From Clostridia bacterium (GTDB lineage: Bacteria > Bacillota > Clostridia > Lutisporales > Lutisporaceae): a stretch of 11,396 nt of DNA. This document shows, one piece after another, positions 7,051 to 11,396 of the stretch (its first letter is position 1; each line of letters opens with the position of its first letter). A program made the position numbers and the translations under genes. The notes below the pieces were generated by a model that was given only the letters and a program-made list of their open reading frames with translations, searched no databases and was not told the DNA's origin. The stretch is taken from the NCBI GenBank assembly GCA_029256365.1, contig JAQSYB010000069.1, forward strand, positions 1 through 11,396. Reading direction: 5' to 3'.

Positions 7051-8469
7051 CTACCTTCTTTCAAAAACATTCTTATCCCCATCTTCTGTGATATCCACAG
7101 GATACTTCCCATTAAAGCAAGCTGTACAAAAGCCCTTGCCGCAGCTTCCAACCGACTCCATCAAGCCCTCATGACTTAGGTATCCAAGACTGTCCGCTCC
7201 TATTTTGTCCTTGATTTTCTCAATCAAGGTTGTGGCTCCTACCAGCTCACTTCTTCTCGGTGTATCGATTCCGAAGTAGCAGGAATGCAATATAACGGGG
7301 GAGCTCACTCTCACATGCACCTCTTTCGCTCCTGCGTCTCTAAGTGCTTGGACGATCTTTTTGCTGGTAGTTCCTCTCACAATACTGTCATCCACCATAA
7401 CAACTCTTTTGCCTTGTATTTGCTCTTTGAGGGGATTCAGTTTAAGGTTTAATCCAGATTCTCTGATTTCTTGAGAGGGCTGAATAAAGGTTCTTCCAAT
7501 ATATCTGTTTTTAATAAGTCCAACGGTATAGGGTATTCCAGATTCCAAGGAGTAGCCGATGGCTGCCGGGGTGCCAGAATCTGGTACGCATATCACAATA
7601 TCTGCATCCACTGGCTGTTCCTTTGCCAGCATCCTTCCAGCATGATGTCTTGTGCCATATACTCCCAGACCATCTACGATACTGTCTGGTCTTGCGAAAT
7701 AGATATATTCAAATATACAGATTGCTTTGTCTTCAGCCGGTGATTGGATGCTTTTTACGCCGCTTTCATCAATCATCACAATTTCTCCAGGGTTGATATC
7801 CCGAATAAATTGTGCTCCAATTGTATCCAATGCACAGGTTTCAGATGCCAAAACATATCCTGTTCCTAGCTGTCCCAGTACCAAAGGACGCAGCCCGTGC
7901 TTATCTCTTACGCCAATCAGCTTATCATTTGTCATAATAGTCAAGGCATAAGAGCCCTTTATTTTCTCCATGGTCTTTAATATAGCATCTTCTATACTGG
8001 TGCTGTAGCTTCTGGCAATCAGACCGGCTATAATTTCACTGTCAATGGAGGTAGTAAATATCATGCCTTGATCTTCCATCTCATCTCGAAGGGCTTTTGC
8101 ATTTACCAAATTTCCATTGTGAGCCAAGGCGATTGTACCGTTTTTGTATTTCACAACCAAGGGTTGTGCATTGGTAACAAAGCTTTCCCCCATTGTAGAA
8201 TATCTTACATGCCCTATGCAGCTTTCACCTTTTAGCAAGCATAATATCTTATTGTCAAACACCTCTGATACCAAGCCCATTTCCTTGTAGCAGGTAATAA
8301 TGCCATCATTGTTTACAGCTATGCCGGCACTTTCTTGACCTCTGTGCTGCAACGCAATCAGTCCATCATAAGCAAGGTTGGCAGTACTAAAATTATTTTT
8401 TTCATAAATTCCAATGACGCCGCATTCCTCATGGAGTTTATCATCATTGTGTCCCTTTAAATACTTCAT
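7051..8469 (-). CDS. purF: Amidophosphoribosyltransferase (glutamine PRPP amidotransferase), 472 aa
   Basis: PurF catalyses the committed step, PRPP plus glutamine to phosphoribosylamine. The first 15 residues form a propeptide ending in EE, ahead of C16-GVIGIY, which becomes the N-terminal nucleophile after cleavage. The glutaminase domain shows ALQHRGQESAGI and LAHNGNLVNA. The phosphoribosyltransferase domain carries the PRPP loop VVMVDDSIVRGTTS (about 357-370). Four Cys match the [4Fe-4S] ligands of the Bacillus-type enzyme: C251 (ICIFEYIYFARPDS), C397 (HSCYFGIDTP) and C448/C451 (CTACF). So it is the cluster-containing, propeptide-bearing type, sensitive to oxygen in the studied relative. 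ATG at 8469 follows AGGAG. It lies 24 bp after purC and 4 bp before purM. As the entry enzyme it is likely feedback-inhibited by nucleotides (family knowledge). Confidence 0.97.
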   Translation of the reverse strand: MKYLKGHNDDKLHEECGVIGIYEKNNFSTANLAYDGLIALQHRGQESAGIAVNNDGIITCYKEMGLVSEVFDNKILCLLKGESCIGHVRYSTMGESFVTNAQPLVVKYKNGTIALAHNGNLVNAKALRDEMEDQGMIFTTSIDSEIIAGLIARSYSTSIEDAILKTMEKIKGSYALTIMTNDKLIGVRDKHGLRPLVLGQLGTGYVLASETCALDTIGAQFIRDINPGEIVMIDESGVKSIQSPAEDKAICIFEYIYFARPDSIVDGLGVYGTRHHAGRMLAKEQPVDADIVICVPDSGTPAAIGYSLESGIPYTVGLIKNRYIGRTFIQPSQEIRESGLNLKLNPLKEQIQGKRVVMVDDSIVRGTTSKKIVQALRDAGAKEVHVRVSSPVILHSCYFGIDTPRRSELVGATTLIEKIKDKIGADSLGYLSHEGLMESVGSCGKGFCTACFNGKYPVDITEDGDKNVFERR

Positions 8470-8493
8470 ATCTTTACTCCTGCTTTCCGAAGA

Positions 8494-9204
8494 TTATTTT
8501 TCGCAAATTCTTCTGACTACTTCCATATAGCCCTCTTCTACCTTGCCCATATCTCTTCTAAAACGGTCCTTATCAAGCTTTTCATGGGTTTCTGCATCCC
8601 ATAGTCTGCATGTATCTGGCGATATTTCATCTGCAAGTATGATTTCGCCTTCAGGAGTTCTGCCAAATTCCAGCTTAAAATCTACCAAATCAATACCAAT
8701 TTCCTTCATAAAAGCAATCAATATCTCGTTTATTCTCAAGGCTGCATTTTCTATTGTTCGAATATCCTTCTCTTCTGCAAGCTTCATTGCCCTAATATGG
8801 TATTCATTGATAAATGGATCCCCTAATTCATCGTTTTTATAGCAGAATTCTAAGATTGTATTGTCCATTTTGGTTCCTTCAGGTATTCCGTATCTTTTGC
8901 TCAAAGAGCCTGCAGCATAATTTCTTACCAATACCTCCAAAGGCACTATGGTTACCTTCTTCACCAGCATTTCTCTGTCACTTAATTTTTTTATAAAATG
9001 TGTTTTGATTCCTTTTCCCTCTAGCATTTCAAATAATATAGAGGAAATGGTGTTATTCATGATGCCCTTGTCTGTAATGGTACCTTTCTTGAGGCCATTT
9101 AGTGCTGTTGCATCGTCCTTGTAGTCTACGATATATTCTTGATCAACATCTGTTTTGTATACCCTTTTTGCTTTTCCTTCGTACAGCATTTCTAGCTTTT
9201 GCAT
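8494..9204 (-). CDS. purC: SAICAR synthetase, 236 aa
   Basis: PurC joins CAIR and aspartate with ATP to give SAICAR. Family signatures are visible from the start: LYEGKAKRVYKT (ATP loop), KDDATALNGLKKG, VPLEVLVRNYAAGS, LVDFKLEFGRTPEG and LADEISPDTCRLWD. Length matches the usual 235-240 residues. ATG at 9204 begins one base after the purE stop codon, and its ribosome-binding site (AAAGGGGAG) lies inside the last codons of purE, so translation of the two is almost certainly coupled. It acts directly on the product of PurE. The adenylosuccinate lyase (purB) needed for the next step is not in the window. Confidence 0.97.
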   Translation of the reverse strand: MQKLEMLYEGKAKRVYKTDVDQEYIVDYKDDATALNGLKKGTITDKGIMNNTISSILFEMLEGKGIKTHFIKKLSDREMLVKKVTIVPLEVLVRNYAAGSLSKRYGIPEGTKMDNTILEFCYKNDELGDPFINEYHIRAMKLAEEKDIRTIENAALRINEILIAFMKEIGIDLVDFKLEFGRTPEGEIILADEISPDTCRLWDAETHEKLDKDRFRRDMGKVEEGYMEVVRRICEK

Positions 9205-9205
9205 A

Positions 9206-9709
9206 CTAAAATATCTCCCCTTTAATCTTAATATTTTTTTCTCTTACTGCCACTTCCATACTACGCTTGTGCTGCTTCAGCTTTTCCTTTAATTCCTCAT
9301 GCTTCAAGGATAATATCTGAACTGCCAGCAAGCCTGCATTTTCCGCTCCGTCTATTGCAACCGTTGCAACTGGTATGCCAGTGGGCATCTGCACAATGGA
9401 GAGCAGTGAATCCAATCCGTCCATGGTCGATGACTTTATGGGTATCCCTATTACAGGTAAAATGGTCAGTGCTGCCATGACTCCAGGTAAATGGGCTGCC
9501 TTGCCGGCTGCCGCTATCATTACCTCAAAGCCCTCTTGCTCTGCATTCCTTGCATATTCCATTGCCAAATCCGGTGTTCTATGTGCCGATAGTACATTTA
9601 CTTCAAATTCAACATCAAATTTCTTTAATACCTCTATGGCTTTTCTCACGATAGGCAGGTCTGAATCGCTGCCCATGATCACTGCCACCTTTGGTGCTTT
9701 GTTGTTCAT
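9206..9709 (-). CDS. purE: N5-CAIR mutase (phosphoribosylaminoimidazole carboxylase catalytic subunit), 167 aa
   Basis: PurE makes CAIR. Visible motifs are VIMGSDSDLPIV (residues 10-21), the SAHRTP loop (41-46) and AGKAAHLPGV (68-77), followed by GIPIKSS and QMPTGIPVATVAI. The AAHLPG stretch is typical of class I enzymes, which rearrange N5-CAIR made by PurK; class II enzymes that carboxylate AIR directly differ there. No purK is present between purE and purC or elsewhere in the window. I chose ATG at 9709 because GGAGG lies 8 bases upstream; an in-frame TTG at 9727 would place that ribosome-binding site inside the gene. It begins 25 bp after purL and ends 1 bp before purC. Confidence 0.95.
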   Translation of the reverse strand: MNNKAPKVAVIMGSDSDLPIVRKAIEVLKKFDVEFEVNVLSAHRTPDLAMEYARNAEQEGFEVMIAAAGKAAHLPGVMAALTILPVIGIPIKSSTMDGLDSLLSIVQMPTGIPVATVAIDGAENAGLLAVQILSLKHEELKEKLKQHKRSMEVAVREKNIKIKGEIF

Positions 9710-9734
9710 ATTCTCTTCCTCCTTCAATTAAAGT

Positions 9735-11396
9735 TTAGGAAAAATATTTTAACCCTGCTTCAAATATCTTTTGATCCTTATTTCCAGGTACATTGATTGT
9801 GACATTGTCACCAATTCTCTCTGAATGTCCCATTTTACCAAGTATTCTTCCATCAGGACTTGTAATTCCCTCCACATGATACATGGAGCCATTGGGGTTA
9901 TATTCTACATATTGCGTTGCAATTTGCCCATTTTGAAGCAGTTTTTGATATAGCTCCTGCTTCACAGCAAACCTTCCCTCTCCATGAGAAATTGGAATGG
10001 AATGTATATCCCCTGTTTTTGCAAGTGCCAGCCAAGGTGAAAGTGTTGATACCACTTGGGTTTTTGCGATACAGGAAATGTGTCTTCCACTGCTGTTGTA
10101 TGTCAATGTAGGGCAATTCTCATCCAAATCACGAATTTCACCATAGGGCACCAAACCCAACTTGATTAAAGCTTGAAACCCATTGCAAATTCCGAGCATC
10201 AGACCGTCCCTTTGCTTTAATAGGTTCATTACCGCTTCCTTTACCCTTGGGTTTCTAAACATTGCAGCGATAAACTTGCCGGAGCCGTCAGGCTCATCCC
10301 CTGCACTAAAACCACCGGGCAAGGCTATGATCTGTGCATTTTTAATCTCATTTACCAGCCTCTCGATTGATTCTTCTATATCACTTGCAGTCAAGTTTTT
10401 AATCACTAAGGTATTTGCTTCTCCTCCTGCCTTTTGAAAGGCTGCAGCTGTGTCGTATTCACAGTTGGTGCCTGGAAACACTGGTATCAGTATCCTAGGC
10501 TTCGCAAACTTAACACTGGACGCCATGGGCTTTTCTACCTTATAAAACGTTTTCTCACTGTTCACAATTGGCTGCTTATCAATGCTGCTTGGGAAAATCT
10601 TTGCCAAGGGCTGCTGCCAAAGCTGCAAGGCTTCCTCCAAGGCGATTTCAACATCCCCAAACTCAATGGAAGGCTTTTGCTGTGTTTGTCCAAGTATGAT
10701 ATAATCCAAGCCCTTCAGTAATCTATTCAAATCCAATCCACTGTCTAACTCCAAAATAATATTGCCATAATCAGAGGAGAACAAATCCCTATAATCGATG
10801 TCAGCTGCCAGCTTTAACCCTATATAGTTTCCAAAACACATCATGCTGATTGCAGCTGCTGCACCACCGCTTTTGACTATACTGGAGGACAATACCTTTT
10901 TTTGTTTTGCAAGGCTGCTGATGCATTCTAAATTATTCTTAAGCTGTTGAAAGTCGGGCATTTCGGCTTGGTCACGATTCAATTTAAGCATAACAACCTT
11001 GCTGTCTGTCCTCTTGAACTCTGTAGATATCGTGTGGTTTACATTGATGGTATCTACTGCAAAAGCGACTAGGGTTGGTGGAACATTTAATTCCTTAAAG
11101 GTTCCCGACATGCTGTCTTTGCCGCCTATGGCAGCAATTCCAAGCTTTTCCTGTGCATAATAGGCACCCAAAAGTGCACTGATAGGCTTACCCCACTTCA
11201 CAGGATCTTTTCCCAGCTTCTCAAAGTACTCCTGCAGGGTAAGCTTTATGTTTTTATAGTCTCCGCCCAAAGCTACCGTCTTCGAAACTGCTTCCACCAC
11301 AGCATATACTGCTCCATGGAAGGGACTCCAGCTGGATAGATACGGGTTAAAGCCATAGGCCATAATGACACCGGTTGTTGTGGCTGCATTTTGTAC
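9735..11396 (-). CDS. purL: FGAM synthase, single-chain clostridial type (5' end cut by window edge)
   Basis: PurL converts FGAR to FGAM using ATP and glutamine. The window holds the C-terminal 553 residues; the frame runs open through the right edge (first residues VQNAATTTGVIMAYG). The synthetase part shows YLSSWSPFHGAVYAV and IAAIGGKDSMSGTF. A class I glutamine amidotransferase domain follows from about fragment residue 300, beginning PRILIPVFPGTNCEYDTA. It has ALPGGFSAGDEPDGSGKF, the nucleophile elbow LGICNGFQAL (Cys at fragment residue 404) and the His/Glu pair in ISHGEGRF (471 and 473). Synthetase and glutaminase in one chain match the long clostridial type (about 1,200 residues or more), not the separate PurS/PurQ/PurL of Bacillus. 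The ATG at 11363 lies inside conserved sequence and is not the start. It is the first gene of the operon seen here. Confidence 0.95.
   Translation of the reverse strand, partial: VQNAATTTGVIMAYGFNPYLSSWSPFHGAVYAVVEAVSKTVALGGDYKNIKLTLQEYFEKLGKDPVKWGKPISALLGAYYAQEKLGIAAIGGKDSMSGTFKELNVPPTLVAFAVDTINVNHTISTEFKRTDSKVVMLKLNRDQAEMPDFQQLKNNLECISSLAKQKKVLSSSIVKSGGAAAAISMMCFGNYIGLKLAADIDYRDLFSSDYGNIILELDSGLDLNRLLKGLDYIILGQTQQKPSIEFGDVEIALEEALQLWQQPLAKIFPSSIDKQPIVNSEKTFYKVEKPMASSVKFAKPRILIPVFPGTNCEYDTAAAFQKAGGEANTLVIKNLTASDIEESIERLVNEIKNAQIIALPGGFSAGDEPDGSGKFIAAMFRNPRVKEAVMNLLKQRDGLMLGICNGFQALIKLGLVPYGEIRDLDENCPTLTYNSSGRHISCIAKTQVVSTLSPWLALAKTGDIHSIPISHGEGRFAVKQELYQKLLQNGQIATQYVEYNPNGSMYHVEGITSPDGRILGKMGHSERIGDNVTINVPGNKDQKIFEAGLKYFS

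Noticed and set aside
7047..7151. Upstream extension of the purM frame
   Set aside because: The extra residues are the out-of-frame reading of the purF C-terminus and do not match PurM; the ribosome-binding site points to ATG 7046.
9375..9731. Plus-strand open frame of 118 codons opposite purE
   Set aside because: It is antisense to purE across its conserved motifs, with low-complexity Ser/Ala-rich translation typical of a shadow frame.
9710..11396. Search for a purine riboswitch or PurR-type leader for the operon
   Set aside because: The operon start is upstream of purL and outside the window; the purL-purE gap is only 25 bp and holds just a ribosome-binding site.
1..11396. CRISPR arrays, insertion sequences, tRNA or rRNA genes, prophage or defence genes
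   Set aside because: No regularly spaced repeats, transposase-like frames, tRNA cloverleafs or known defence domains were seen; nearly all of the DNA is accounted for by the listed genes.

Overview
The window looks like chromosomal DNA of a low-GC Gram-positive anaerobe, most likely class Clostridia. The evidence is AT-rich intergenic DNA, strong GGAGG-type ribosome-binding sites, some TTG and GTG starts, a single-chain clostridial-type PurL, a PurF with an iron-sulfur cluster and propeptide, and a Cys-rich ferredoxin-like protein of a type I associate with anaerobes. The genus cannot be fixed from sequence alone.

Left part (1-2560). A GAF/HD-GYP signalling protein runs leftward off the window edge (1-662). 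Next is a leftward gene for a ferredoxin-like iron-sulfur protein with a His-rich linker (854-1633), ended by a strong hairpin terminator (804-837). A 233-bp divergent intergenic region (1634-1866) carries an extended -10 promoter for the rightward genes. It also carries a TATAAT box with a Crp/Fnr-like dyad about 41.5 bp upstream of the predicted start site of the leftward gene. Rightward lie a YdeI/DUF1905-type protein (1867-2334) and a 55-residue two-helix membrane peptide with a TTG start (2355-2522). A long palindromic terminator (2513-2560) separates these from the convergent purine operon.

Right part (2566-11396). A tightly packed leftward de novo purine operon reads purL(partial)-purE-purC-purF-purM-purN-purH-purD. 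Gaps run from 25 nt down to 1 nt, with one 19-nt overlap. Together these enzymes cover PRPP to IMP except for the purK and purB steps. PurF makes phosphoribosylamine, PurD makes GAR, PurN formylates it, PurL makes FGAM and PurM makes AIR. PurE handles the CAIR step, PurC makes SAICAR, and PurH does the last two steps to IMP. purK and purB are not in the window. The operon promoter and any leader regulation lie upstream of purL, beyond the right edge.

Most of the window is well-known housekeeping. The points most worth a second look are the ferredoxin-like gene (a missing cluster ligand, a His-rich linker and its promoter architecture), the small membrane ORF, and a class I-type PurE without an adjacent purK. 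I see no convincing sign of an undescribed multi-gene system.
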